This document shows, piece after piece, positions 24,885-36,260 of a stretch of DNA of 64,000 nt. Position numbers and translations under genes: made by a program. Below the pieces are notes generated by a model, which was not told the origin of the DNA, searched no databases, and was given only the letters and a program-made list of their open reading frames with translations. Source of the stretch: Cyclina sinensis. Lineage: Eukaryota > Mollusca > Bivalvia > Venerida > Veneridae. Position 1 is the first letter of the stretch; every line of letters starts with the position of its first letter. Location: the NCBI GenBank assembly GCA_012932295.1, contig JAAONU010000078.1, forward strand, positions 62,001-126,000. The letters are read 5' to 3'.

Positions 24885-26487
24885 TTCTTCGTCGTGCATA
24901 CTGACAGCAATTTGCGAAAAAACTACTTTACAAATCAATAATCATTATTTCAATTAAGTAAATATTTTTGTTTTTATTTTAATGTAAGTTCGGAATCAAA
25001 ATTCAACATTAATCTCTTGACATTTACATCGAACTAGCAGATGCATGCACGCACACATTTGTTAGTTAACAAGAAGCATTATAAGAAACACTAAGCATTT
25101 GGCACTTACATGAATTCATTGAAGTGCCTAGCTTACATTTGCCATTTAATATGAAGTCTATGACCGAATGCAACAATACATTGTTTTGCATAAATAATCT
25201 TCGACATGATTGAGCTATTTAAATATATACTAAAATGAAGTAATTTTCTAATAATAATCATGTAGTTTGCAATAGAAATATCGAAAGAAAAGAAATTGTT
25301 GTCTATACTGTCTGTGTGTCTGAAATGAAATGACAAAAATAAATATGAATAAAAAATAAGCATCACTGAAAGGATCAAAGTTGTCCAACCAGGTTCTTAT
25401 TTCCCAGGTTAAGTATAATATCTGAACATTCAGGCCAACAGGCCAACCCTTTGATGACTTAATGCTTTATATATAAAAAAAAATGGAGAAAGACTTCATG
25501 TTTTATGCATTCCTTTCTATCCTAAAAAAAAAAGAAAAAAAAAGATTTCAGTGGCTTTTGTTTACTTACGTTAAATTGAATTATAACAATAAAAAGGGGT
25601 CGATAAGTGGACATGTTTAACAATTCATGATTTTGTACATGCATGGCAAGTCTATACAGGTCTCCGAGGCCAAATCAAGTTTATGACGATTATGCCCAAT
25701 ATTATAACTTTAAGTTTAAAAATAGCTTATTGTATATATACTCCTCACAAAAAGTCTAGCAACAAACATTTAAACTGTGAAAAATTTCAATGAGATCTCA
25801 ATAGTAAATGAATATGTGCACAAATAATCTTCAGCATTTCATCAAGTGAAATTTAACAAAGCATGTTAGCATCTTCGTCGTGCATACTGACAGCAATTTG
25901 CGGAAAAACTACTTTACAAATCAATAATCATTATTTCAATTAAGTAAATATTTTTGTTTTTATTTTAATGTAAGTTCGGAATCAAAATTCAACATTAATC
26001 TCTTGACATTTACATCGAACTAGCAGATGCATGCACGCACACATTTGTTAGTTAACAAGAAGCATAATAAGAAACACTAAGCATTTGGCACTTACATGAA
26101 TTCATTGAAGTGCCTAGCTTACATTTGCCATTTAATATGAAGTCTATGACCGAATGCAGCAATACATTGTTTTGCATAAATAATCTTCGACATGACTGAA
26201 CTATTTAAATATATACTAAAATGAAGTAATTTTCTAATAATAATCATGTAGTTTGCAATAGAAATATCGAAAGAAAAGAAATTGTTGTCTATACTGTCTG
26301 TGTGTCTGAAATGAAATGACAAAAATAAATATGAATAAAAAATAAGCACCACTGAAAGGATCAACGTTGTCCAACCAGGTTCTTATTTCCCAGGTAAAGT
26401 ATAATATCTGAACATTCAGGCCAACAGGTCAACCCTTTGATGACTTAATGCTTTATATATATATATAAAAAAATGGAGAAAGACTTC
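24885..26487. repeat. Direct duplication, ~610-bp copies 986 bp apart
   Basis: 24887-25497 and 25873-26487 are nearly identical, starting CTTCGTCGTGCATACTGACA and ending AATGGAGAAAGACTTC. Corresponding bases are exactly 986 bp apart over most of the block. Both copies contain the same 81-codon minus-strand frame (25133-25378 and 26119-26364). I do not call it a gene: it has no recognisable domain, and its conservation is explained by the recent duplication. Confidence 0.9.
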
Positions 26488-27997
26488 TCAATGAGATCTC
26501 AATAATAAATAAATATGTGCACAAATAATCTTCAGCATTTCATCAAGTGAAATTTAACAAAGCATCTTGGAAATTCATTCTCACGATACTGTTCACAAAA
26601 AGTAAGGCACATGGAAAACAGGTGTTGTAAAATGTAAACATCCAACGCAAATTTCAAACACTTCAGGTCAAAAACACGCAAAACCATTTTCAATAGCGTG
26701 TGTGACCCCTGTTAGCACCAATGCACCTCTGAATGCGGCGTCGCGGCGAGGCAATTAAGCGGTCCAGGTGGTTCTGTGGGATGGCTCTCCACTCCCTCAC
26801 AAGGGCTACTTCCAGGGCATCAAGAGTGTGGGGACGGACGGGCATGCCATAAACAGCTCGCCCAAGAATGTCTCACACGTGCTCAATGGGGTTCAGGTCT
26901 GGGGAACGGGCTGGCCAATGAAGGCGTGAGACATTGTTGTCGTTCAGTTCATTTTCAATGACTCATGCTCTGTGACATGGCGCATTATCATCCATGAAAA
27001 GGTATTCATCACCAAGTCTCCTCATTTGGGGGATCACTTGAGGCCTGATGACGTCATTTAAGTAGCGTTCAGCATTCAGCGTGCTTCTCTGGAACAGCAC
27101 AAGATCTTTACGTCCGCCAGCCTGATGCCTCCCCAAACCATCAAAATGCCGCCCCCATAACGTTCGTGTTCTGCAATAGCAGAAGCCGCAAATCGTTCCC
27201 CTGGCTGTCTCCAAACTTCCCGACGCCCATCATTGAAATCCAAACTGAATCTGGACTCATCAGTAAAAAGAACTCTTTTCCACTGATTCAGCCTCCAATA
27301 TGCATGTTGGCGAGCCAAGTTGAGACGAGTCTGACCTTGACGATGATTCAGGGGGGACCCGTTGTGCTGGTTGGCGTGAACGGACGTCAGCCTTGTGAAG
27401 CCTGTTCCGCACAGTTTGAGTGGAAACTCTGGTTCCTGTGGCAGATTCCAGGTCGAATTGCAGTTTTCTGGCGGCCACAAAGCGTTGGCACCTTGCAAAA
27501 GTGACAAGGTACCGATCCTCTTGTTGGGTTGTAGCTATCGGACGACCACTTCTTGACTTTGCCGAGAATTGTCCAGTTGCCTGAAAGCGTTGAAAGGCCC
27601 TGTAGATGACACTTCTGTGGACGCCGAGCTGCCTAGCAACGTCACTCTGGGAAACACCACCCTGAAGCATTTCAATGGCATGAGCCACCTCAACTTCTGT
27701 CAGTAGTTAAAACTGTACAAAAAATAGCCTGGGTTTTCTTTTTAATGAGTGCAATGACGAAGTATAAAACGAAACTCAGTCTGAACAGTCTGATTTGACC
27801 AATAGAAAAACGTGAAATAGTACCTAACACATCAAGCGCCGACTTCTCGTTTTGCACGTGCATCTTGTGCTGAGTGTTAACGGTGTTAGGTTGCAATGAT
27901 TACGTGGTTTTCATCACATGTACACTTCTGTGAATATATGTGTCATAGGACCACAACGAGAAAGAAATGATTTTGTTGCTTGACATTTTGTGAGGAG
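25741..27997 (-). mobile_element. Tc1-like transposon, minus strand, rearranged copy
   Basis: The ends are CTCCTCACAAAAAGTCTAGC (25741) and a diverged CAAAATGTCA...TGAGGAG (to 27997), flanked by TATA on both sides. They match the terminal repeats of the better copy at 48451-50436. A 78-bp subterminal segment occurs twice (25788-25865 and 26488-26565) with duplicated foreign sequence between, so 700 bp of this span is extra. Without it the length is about 1557 bp, close to the 1579 bp inferred for the other copy. A second copy of the right end plus flank lies 65 bp further on (to 28062). Confidence 0.85.
26690..27700 (-). pseudogene. Tc1-like transposase pseudogene
   Basis: A minus-strand DDE transposase homologous to 48751-49775. 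From high to low coordinates: MAHAIEMLQGG and SQSDVARQLGVHRSV (helix-turn-helix), KSRSGRP (GRPR-like hook), STQTVRNRLH, LFTDESRF (first catalytic Asp), GGILMVWGG, FMDDNAPCH (second catalytic Asp) and the NPIEH region near 26895. It ends at a stop complementary to 26690-26692. The first six or so codons are deleted (27695-27715), and at least three frame changes and a TGA interrupt it. It cannot encode an active enzyme. Confidence 0.88.
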
Positions 27998-28085
27998 TAT
28001 ATATTTAGAAAATCTCTTCATTTAAAAGGAGATGATTTTGTTGCTTGACTTTTTGTGAGGAGTATATATTTAGAAAATCTCTTTA
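27967..28085. repeat. 65-bp tandem duplication across the transposon end
   Basis: ATGATTTTGTTGCTTGAC...GAGGAGTATATATTTAGAAA occurs at 27967 and again at 28032. The unit spans the terminal repeat, the TA target and host flank, so the duplication happened after insertion. Confidence 0.85.
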
Positions 28086-28330
28086 TTTAATAGGAGAGTA
28101 TTTTTTAAATACGTAAATAGAAGATTTTGCATAAGGAGGAGTTCAAGAAGGTTAAATGAAATGGGAATAGGTCTATGGTCAGTTCAAAACGGCTAACGAG
28201 CAGCTGACAGCTTACTACTGCAGATGTTAAAATTCACTTAATATTTTACCGTTGATTTTAATGCAGCGTGTGTCCTGTCAGTAAGCACAGTCATATATAG
28301 TTAGTCTCTTAATGTTAAATATTGTTATCA

Positions 28331-28830
28331 TAAACTAGAAATGTGTCCATAGGACACAGATGCCCCCACTCAGCCACAGAGTTGGGGCATAAAAATGTCC
28401 CTGGGGTCACTATTGGCCCTGCCCGAGGGGTCACAAGTTTTAAATAGCAGTATAGAAGAAAATCTTTAAAAATCTTCTTGTCTGAAACCACAAGGCCTAG
28501 AAATTTAAAATATGGCATGAAGCAAGCTTTATCAAGCTTTTTCAAATAATTAGATTAGGTTAAAGGTCACAGAGGCTAAAATATAGCTAGCAATATGGCC
28601 ACGATACACGCTGAATCATTAATTTTTGGGACAGACGGAAGGACGGACAGACGGACGAACAGATTCCCAGGTGCGCAACTTTATGATCAACATTCCTGTA
28701 AAGTTTCTTGACACTAGCTCCAGCGCTTTTGGAGCGACATGGCGACACAACTTTTTCGGACGGACGGACGGACTGACAAGGGCAAATCTAAATGCCCCCC
28801 TCCCCCCACGAGTGGGGGCATAAAAATGGA
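28331..28830. repeat. Dispersed repeat with GATGCCCCCACT-type ends
   Basis: The block opens with a short palindrome TGTGTCCATAGGACACA (28341-28357) and GATGCCCCCACTC, and closes with CACGAGTGGGGGCATAAAAATGG. The ends are therefore loosely inverted. Inside are TCTGAAACCACAAGGCCTAG and two GACGGACGGAC runs (28632, 28758). These modules recur near 59430 and 63830. Non-coding; probably a non-autonomous dispersed repeat. Confidence 0.6.
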
Positions 28831-28839
28831 GGCTCAAAT

Positions 28840-30880
28840 AAGGCTGATTCTATGACAAAATATTGAAAGATGGAAAGCATTGAATACAACAATGCTACTT
28901 TTACAGTATAAATCCAAAGGGAAATTCTTTTTGAGTTTACTTTTGTTAAGTACTCATGCACCCATGCTGAATCTCTAGAGAAAGTAAAGTAGGCCCTGTC
29001 TGATTTTATTACATAAAACATATAACGAAGAGCTTTCACGAATGAGATGCAGACATCCAGTATTTTCCTGTCGGTTTTTCTGGCATTTATTAAAGTCAGA
29101 CCAAGAATAGATCTGAACGTTTCGTTTTAAGAAAGTAACCTTATTTCTTTTATATATATACGTCATCATTTGTTGGTCGTTACATTAAGAAAATATTAAG
29201 GAAAAGTTAGTGGCGATTTAAATACTAATAATTCTGACCCTTACCATGAAAGTTCCAAGGGACAATGTCATAGACATGGAATAATACTGACAAAACTTAG
29301 TAAATAACGATAAAATACTGACAACAACTCGGTTGTGGTAGCAAACTTACTTCATGGAAATATATATGCAGTTATGCATTATGTGTTAAATATACGCCCT
29401 GTCAGTTTCGTAAAATACGACTTGCTAATTGGCAATAAAGTATATTTTACAAAACAAACTCAAAATTAAAAGAAATATAAAGTATTGCATCTGTTTACTG
29501 TAAAATAAAAACAAAATACTCACTTGGAATATATATGTACTTACCATAAATGTGTGTTATTTCTTCTTATAAATTTCCTGAAATTTCATCGTTAAAATAC
29601 AAATAAAAGACTAAAGACGGAAAAAATTAGCAATTTCAGTGAATGAAAGGGCAACTTCTTCTGTATTTGTTTATAGCTAATGAGAAATGTTTATTGAAAT
29701 TTAATGATAATATTATTGTATCAACTTTGTGTGTCACTATATAATGTATAAAAATATCTAGGATAATTGCCTTCAGAAAGTGCCTTTGCTCCATATAATC
29801 AAATATTGACGCGTGATGGTATCAAAAAATACTTTGTTTCTTTTAAACTTGCTAAATATGTTGGATAACAGTGTGGCAATACCACGTAATCGTGACGTCA
29901 CTAAAGGCATCAAAACCAAGATAAAACTGTCAAAATTGGCTCCGCTTAGAAACAGAAAATTACCCGTAAGAATCTCATTTCTTCATCGTTTTACTATGGG
30001 ACATGTGTTAGTTTAAGGAGAAAAATATAAGCTTTTCACTGAATATAGGATCTCCATAAGCAGCTGAGCCGTTTTTTAAGCACTGCGTGAAAAGTTGGAA
30101 TTTGTTTGTCTGCGAGGTTTCACGCGTGTACTAAGAATAAAATGAATAAATGAACGTAAAAAGCACAGAAAAGTGTAGAAAAAGTATTCTAAAAAGACTG
30201 TTCAGTCTTTCAGACATTTCTTTGATATAAGTTCCAAATACTTCGTGACATTTCGTCTACAAAATATATGTGAAATTTTCTGTCAGCTGGTACATTTTTT
30301 CACAAATTCGTATAATGAGAGTGTTTTCTATCTAGTGCTGAAGTATCGTTCCTGTAAATGCGATGATTACACTTCAGATACAAGTGTCTCTACATCTCTT
30401 CACAGAGGGTAAGATTTATTTCTAGTGTAACGTTGTAAAGAATTCAAATCGTACGGATGTAATTACATAAATAGAATTAAATTTTAGGACATTGTAGAAT
30501 CTAAAAAACAAGTAATATGAAAAGTAGAAATTAAGTAACTGTATATTGTAACGTTCATAATCATTTATCTTTGTAAGACTCACTTACATTTAAGTCGCAT
30601 TTTCTTCGGTCATTCATTATCATTCCTCAGTTTCGGGAACTTTTTAGTGTTACTTTAGAAACACTAAATCAGGATATTTTTCAGAAAGACTGTTTAATGT
30701 GGCAAATTGACATTGACCTATTCTGTTTATGAATAAAAGATTTATTATATTTAATATTTTTCACTGGTCAACAGTATTTTTGCAGAGTTATAGCTTTATC
30801 TGAGAAAAGTTTGTGATAATTTATACGGTAATAATTTTACCTTTTACGGTACCTGGCTATGCCTAAATATAACTAGATCA
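28840..30880. other. AT-rich spacer, no gene seen
   Basis: No supported feature. A TGACGTCA occurs at about 29892 without associated coding sequence. Confidence 0.45.
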
Positions 30881-30899
30881 GGTGCATTATCGAGTTTTA

Positions 30900-32900
30900 T
30901 TATCCCCAATCGAAGGTGGTGGGTCATATTGTCTAGCAAATGTCGGTCAGTCGATCGGTTGGCACTTCGTTTCCAATCAGTAACTAGAGAAACCTTGGAC
31001 CCACCTTCTTTCCAACTTGGTGAGTTAGATGGCCATGACCAGTAGATGACCCATTTAGTTTTTCAGGTAATTAGGCCAAAGGCCAAAGTCACAGTGATCT
31101 TTAAAAGCAAAACAGTTTCCGATCAATAACTATAGAACGCCTAGGCCCAGGTTCCTCAAACATGCTTTGCAGGTTTGTCATGACCAGTTAATGATCCTTG
31201 TAGCTTTTCAGGTCACCAGGTCAAAGCACAAGGTCACAGTGACCCTAAATAGCAAACCGGTTTCTGATCAATAACTATAGAACGCATAAATCGAGGCTCC
31301 CCAATCTTCATATGCAGGTTTGTCATGGCCAGTAGATTACCTCTGTGGATTTTCTGGTCATTAGGTTAAAGGCCATGGTCACAGTGACCTTGAAAAAATA
31401 AATGGTTTCCGATCAATAACAATAGAATGTTTGGTCCACGGCTTCCCCAAAACTTCATAGGCAGGTTGGTTATGGCCAGTAGATGCCAAAAACCTGTTCC
31501 TTATAAATATCTAGAGGCCTAGGGATTCTCTAGATATTTATGAGGAACGGTTTTGCTTTTCATGGTCACTGTGACATTGGCCTTTAATTTTATGATCTGA
31601 AAATCTCTCTCTCTTTTTTTAGAGATTTTCATATCATAAAATTAAAGGCCAATGTCACAGTGACCGTGAAAAGCAAAACCGTTCCTTATAAATATCTAGA
31701 GAATCCGTAGGCCTTGATTCCTCAAACTTGGTATATGAGTTGGACATGGTCGGTAAATGCATCCTGTAGTTTCTCTCAAATCACTAGATCAAAGGCCAAG
31801 GTCACAATGACCTTGAAAAGCGAATCGGTTTCCGAGAAATAACTATAGAATGCTTTCGCCCAGGCTTCCTAAAACTTCATAGGTAGATTAGTCATGGCCA
31901 GTACATGACCGCTTTAGTGTTTAGGGTCACTAGATCAAAAATAAATGTCATATTGATCATTAAGTGAAAAATGATTTCTGAATTAATAACTAGAGAATTC
32001 TTGAGCTTACAGTCCTTTAACCTGCAATACAGGCTGATATCCCGTATATGACTCATATTGCATGTTAGGGGTCACTTGGTCAATTTTCAAGGTCAATGAC
32101 CTTGCAAGGCAAAACGGTTCCCAATCAATATTTAAAGAACGCTTGGGCCCAGGCTCCTAAAATCTTCATAGGCAAGTTGATCATAGCCAGCAGATGATCC
32201 CTATAGTTTTATGGGTTATTAGGTCGAAGGCCAATGTCACAGTGACCTTGAAAAGCAAACCTTTTCCTGATAAATATCTATAGAATCATTGAGCTTAGTT
32301 TCATCAAATTTAATTTGTAGGCTGGTCATAACCAGTAGATGACCTCAATAGCTTTTCAGGTCACTAGGTCAAAGGCCAATGTCACAGTGATCTTGAAAAG
32401 CATAAGAAAAAAGCATAAGTAAAAACTATAGCATGCTTAGGTCAAGACTTCCTAAAACTTCATAGGTAGGTTCATGGTCAGTAGGTCACCCCTATATTTT
32501 AGGGTCACTAGATCAATGATCAAAATTATATTGATCATTAAGTAAAATATGATTTCTGATGAATAACTGGAGAATGATTGTGCCTAGGATTCCTTAAACT
32601 TGCAATGCAGGTTAATAATATCCTATAGATGACTTATAATAGTTTTAGGATCACTTTGTCAAAGTGCAAGGTCAGGGTGACCATAAACAGAAAAATAGGT
32701 TTCCGAATCAATAACTAGAGAACCCTTGGGTATTAGATTCTCAGGCTTGCTTTGCTGGTTTGTCTTTTCTGGAGATGACCCCTTTTTGACTTTGAGATCA
32801 TTAGGTCAAAGGCGAAAATCACGGTGGCCATAAACCATAAAGGGGAAAACAGATACTGATATATAACTAGAGAACCCTAGGCCTTGCTGCCTCAAAACCT
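30900..32900. repeat. ~145-bp satellite array with ERE-like palindromes (about 14 units)
   Basis: Each unit reads roughly AACTATAGAACGC..GGCCCAGGCTCC..AACTTCATAGGCAGGTTGGTCATGGCCAGTAGATGACC, then GGTCA(C/T)TAGGTCAAAGGCCAA, then GTCACAGTGACCTTGAAAAGC (these are separate stretches of one unit). The palindrome recurs at 31087, 31232, 31377, 31653, 31800, 32235, 32380 and 32670, giving a period of 141-147 bp. Perfect GGTCANNNTGACC sites are at 31232-31244, 31377-31389, 31800-31812 and 32670-32682. Others differ by one or two bases. Confidence 0.85.
31516..31713. repeat. 198-bp near-perfect hairpin inside the satellite
   Basis: The left arm (31516-31606) is the reverse complement of the right arm (about 31622-31713). 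For example, GAGGAACGGTTTTGCTTTTC pairs with GAAAAGCAAAACCGTTCCTT. A loop of about 15 bp is rich in CTCTCT and T. The right arm is in the same orientation as the surrounding satellite units, so the left arm is an inverted copy. Confidence 0.85.
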
Positions 32901-33689
32901 CCTACCTAAATACCCACGCAGTTCCTATATTCTCTCTCGTGTTCTCCAGTTATTGAAATTTATACATTTTATAACCAAAGTGTCATTGACATAATCTACA
33001 GTTCATCTCATTCATCTACTTACCATGGTCAATAGCTTTTAGTGTCAGAAACACCTTTCATACGCCCTTTAATGTACTGGCACAAGTTCCGTGTTCTTAT
33101 TCTACCTTCCTATTCTTTTATGGCTGCCTCTAGCAATAAGGCACAAGGATGGCATGTATTTTGCAAACATCTCTTGTTATTTAAATTAAGTTCTTTGAAA
33201 AACACTGTAAAATATTAGGGGTAAGATACAAGAGTGTTATTCAATTTTAGTTCTTACTTACGTATATTCGAAGATTCGAATCCTATTGTTTCTTTCATAA
33301 TTTTTTAATCAAAAAATTTTAAAATGCTTTTCTATTCATTTTCGTTTTAAGTGCTGAACTATATTTATTCTATAATTTTGTTTTCAAATTTAAGTATACA
33401 TTTCAATTATTTTTGGTATCAGTCACACATATGCGACGGATAGTAAAGCCGAATATTACAAAAATGACTTCCCTTTTTTTATTCACACCATTTGCCGTGC
33501 CGTGTTCGCTTGTCAGTTTTGGTTAGTATTTTATTGAAGTTTTCATGTATAATGATTTTATAATAATAAATATTTATATATATTTATATACGATAGAGCA
33601 TCTGTATATTTAATAAGTTTGTAGTATAAGTCATTGAGTGAATCAGTGTTATAGAATGTTCGAACAATTACCGTCAAGAATCGTTAGAA

Positions 33690-33880
33690 ATCGGTTTTCT
33701 GCCAGGTAGTGCTGTACAGTTTGGGTATAAATACAGCGGACAGCGTGCATTTTGGGCATTAGTCTTTCGGATGAGACGTTAAACCGAGGTCCCATGTATC
33801 AGTGCTATACATTGAGCATGTAAAAGAACCAGGGGTGTCTCTGGAATGGGATGCTTTCTGTAAAAATCGGAATTACCACT
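33690..33880. repeat. SINE-like conserved segment
   Basis: Contains CTTTCGGATGAGACGTTAAA, CCGAGGTCCC and GTAAAAGAACCAGG in order. I remember this string as recurring in short interspersed repeats of marine invertebrates, but I cannot confirm a family. No tRNA head is visible. Confidence 0.4.
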
Positions 33881-34842
33881 AGGTAATCTAGGATTTAAAT
33901 TCTCCATAAGATAAACATCAATATCGAAAACACTGATATGTAAAAGACAGCACTAACGCGCAGTATAAAACTGTCTTAAGAATCACCTGGATCAGATTGA
34001 AGATAAACCGATTAGTAATTATAATCTGTACCTCATCAAAAGCAGTTAATATTACATTACATACATAACACATGCATGCAATTAATAAATAAATACTACT
34101 AACTAAAATCTTAATTCCATTACAATTTGCAATATGACATATCTCCTTAAATGTGAAAAGACTGTAAAAGCTAATTATAATACAAGCATTTAGTACGTTT
34201 ATCCAGGATAAGGTAGCAGGATTATAAAGCTTCTCTGACAATACTACAATTGGATAGTATAAAATTGTATAAAATTCAGGGTTAGGTGTATATTTACCCG
34301 TTCGCATGAATAAAGCATCGCCCTATTTCGAATTGCATTTATACAATCTGTCTTGTACCCCATATGGCAGCACTATATGCAACAACGCACCAGACAATGG
34401 AGTCGAATAATTTCGGGAAAACATGAAACAGCATACCAGCAATTTCCTTGAATTTTGAAAATAATAATACCAGTGCCCTTCTTTCTGCTTGTGAAAAAAA
34501 CTAAGCAGTATCTTCCTAATCCAAAAATTCATTTACTATAAGAACAAGATACGAGTATTCAAGTATGTGATCATTGCATTTAAATACAACCTGGGACTTT
34601 TGCATAGACATCTTTCTAAAGTGTACAACATTACCTTTTGTCGTATTTATCAACATGTGATTATGTCGACACAATTCACATTAACAATCTAACATCAGTT
34701 GTAAATTATGCTTATTTTTTGCAAGAATGACTATATCATCTGCATATATTAATACTGATATACATCCAATACCGAGACGTAATGCATTCAAACTTTATAT
34801 CGAATCAGTTAGATATGTATCCATTTAATCTTATGCAAGACG

Positions 34843-35010
34843 AAACATGTGTATAGAACTCGCGTGGTTACTGAAATGTTTTGCCGCTGAGGATTTAAAC
34901 CAGGTTCTAGGGTGCACCAAACCCACACTTGTCCCAAAAAGTTTTCATAAGAACAAATAAGTACAAGTTGTCTTTGCCTAAGTCCTAACTCTATCCAACC
35001 AATCAACTGG
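34843..35010 (+). repeat. ~165-bp repeat shared with 53500-53680 (inverted)
   Basis: Contains TTTTGCCGCTG, ATTTAAACCAGGTT, TAGGGTGCACCA, AGTTTTCATAAGAACAAAT and GTACAAGTTGTCTTTG. The reverse complement of 53500-53680 carries the same words in the same order. At both places it lies next to the C-terminal part of a Penelope-like RT, in opposite relative orientation. Confidence 0.75.
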
Positions 35011-35094
35011 ACAATGTTGCATTTCAATGACATCGGAGTCAAATCAGCAAGAAACACGATGTCAGGAATAAAAAATACTGGTCGAAATTTTACG

Positions 35095-35705
35095 TTCTTT
35101 TCCAGATTTCACTAGATACCTTTATTTACTCTCAAACTCCTGCTACCGTCGTTCAATCAAAGATGTAAGCAAAGCGATTAACTGTAGAAGGGTTAATTAC
35201 CAAGGCTGGAAGAGCGCTGTAGAATATCATGTCGGTAATCTTCTGTTTGAATTTACAAATGGTTTTTATAAATAACATGGAGAAATTTATACTGCTTTCT
35301 ATTTACTTTAGTAGATTGAAAGCACCATAAAACACTGGGTGAGACACCTTGTTGCAGCAGTTATTTTAAACTGCAATTGTTTTTGTGACTTAAATCTGAG
35401 TATCGGCGATAAAACTTGCATAAAGTTTTTCTTAATTTGTGGTATCGATACTCCTGTTTCAAAAGTTTTTCTGTTATACAAAGGAATCTTTAACATTGTT
35501 ACAAGTTCTAGAAAAGCGAAAAAGCTGTTATATACAAATCCCATACGATGTAGCGCGAGGGACATCACCATCTAAAAATGGAAAAAAATTAACAATATTG
35601 AAATCCAGATCATCTCTTTTATCGTATATTTTGGTAGTCATATAATCATTTTCAGTAGAAAGATTTAGATCAATAAAGTTTGCTTGTAATAATGCTGATG
35701 TTCAC
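35095..35705 (-). pseudogene. Penelope-like RT, C-terminal fragment, inserted in the LINE
   Basis: Minus-strand remnants read FIDLNLSTEN, KIYDKRDDLDFN, FLDGDVPRATSYGI, VSHPVFYGAF and LVINPSTVNRFAYIF in order. These match the region that follows the YVDD box in the RT copy at 53800-54990. I recognise the set (FLDLNLS, KIYDKRDDFDF, FLDGDVPRATSYGVY, LVVNP) as a widespread animal RT family that I believe is Penelope-like, though the family name is from memory. Several frameshifts are present. It sits between motifs A and C of the CR1-like LINE, so it inserted after that LINE. No GIY-YIG endonuclease is seen. Confidence 0.6.
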
Positions 35706-35999
35706 TAGAAAGAGACAACATGAAAGTATTTTTTAAAATAACAGTACAGCTTTTAGCTTTTATATTCCACAAAGTGGATCGGTCAATTCATATGCCTTTT
35801 GAAAATCTATAAAAGCGGCGAATGTAGGTAACCGATTTTAAGCCTAGATTCACTAAAAGATGTCAGACTTGCTAAATGGTCACTGCTACTTCTTCCCTTC
35901 CTGAAACCATTTTGCTCATCAGAAAGTAACGCATTGTTATTCTAGCAACCTTGAAACCCTTTCATTTAAAAATGTACTGTATAAATTATACATTGTCGA

Positions 36000-36260
36000 T
36001 GCTGAAGTAATTCGCTGTTCTTTTTTTTTTTACAACACGATTCTTTTTTTACTGCGCAACTCTTTTTTTCAAATATGATTCTTTTTTCAGATTTGCACTT
36101 CTCTTTTTTATTTCGTTCCCACGACTTAGTAACCCGTGGGAACGAGATACTAAGTCGTTCCTCTGAGTAGTATCTCGTGGGAACGAGATAGAAAAAAAGA
36201 GAAGTGCAATTAAAAAAAAAGTTGTGCATGTCACACCTGTGGCACCGTACATATGATTTC
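36000..36260. mobile_element. Inverted-repeat element with poly-T/A and GTGGGAACGAGATA motifs
   Basis: TTGCACTTCTCTTTTTTATTTCGTTCCCACGA (given in two parts: TTGCACTTCTCTTTTTTA and TTTCGTTCCCACGA; 36092 on) is matched by the inverted TCGTGGGAACGAGATAG plus AAAAAAAGAGAAGTGCAA ending near 36208. Weaker inverted similarity extends outwards (GCGCAACTCTTTTTTT and AAAAAAAAAGTTGTGC). The centre contains further palindromic GTGGGAACGAGATACTAAG units. It interrupts the LINE reading, so it is probably an insertion. No coding sequence. Confidence 0.6.

Noticed and set aside
25133..26364. Two nearly identical 81-codon minus-strand ORFs that look like a conserved gene pair
   Set aside because: Their similarity is fully explained by the 986-bp direct duplication, with no recognisable domain.
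26776..27504. Plus-strand ORFs at 26776-26961 and 27166-27504
   Set aside because: Antisense shadows of the minus-strand Tc1 transposase.
30900..32900. CRISPR-like periodic repeats
   Set aside because: The ~145-bp units are continuous satellite with no short identical repeats separated by unique spacers, and the genome is eukaryotic.
33918..34307. 129-codon hydrophobic minus-strand ORF resembling a membrane protein
   Set aside because: It lies where the C-terminal region of the minus-strand LINE is expected (IQNRAM just upstream in another frame); the hydrophobic look comes from a shifted AT-rich frame.
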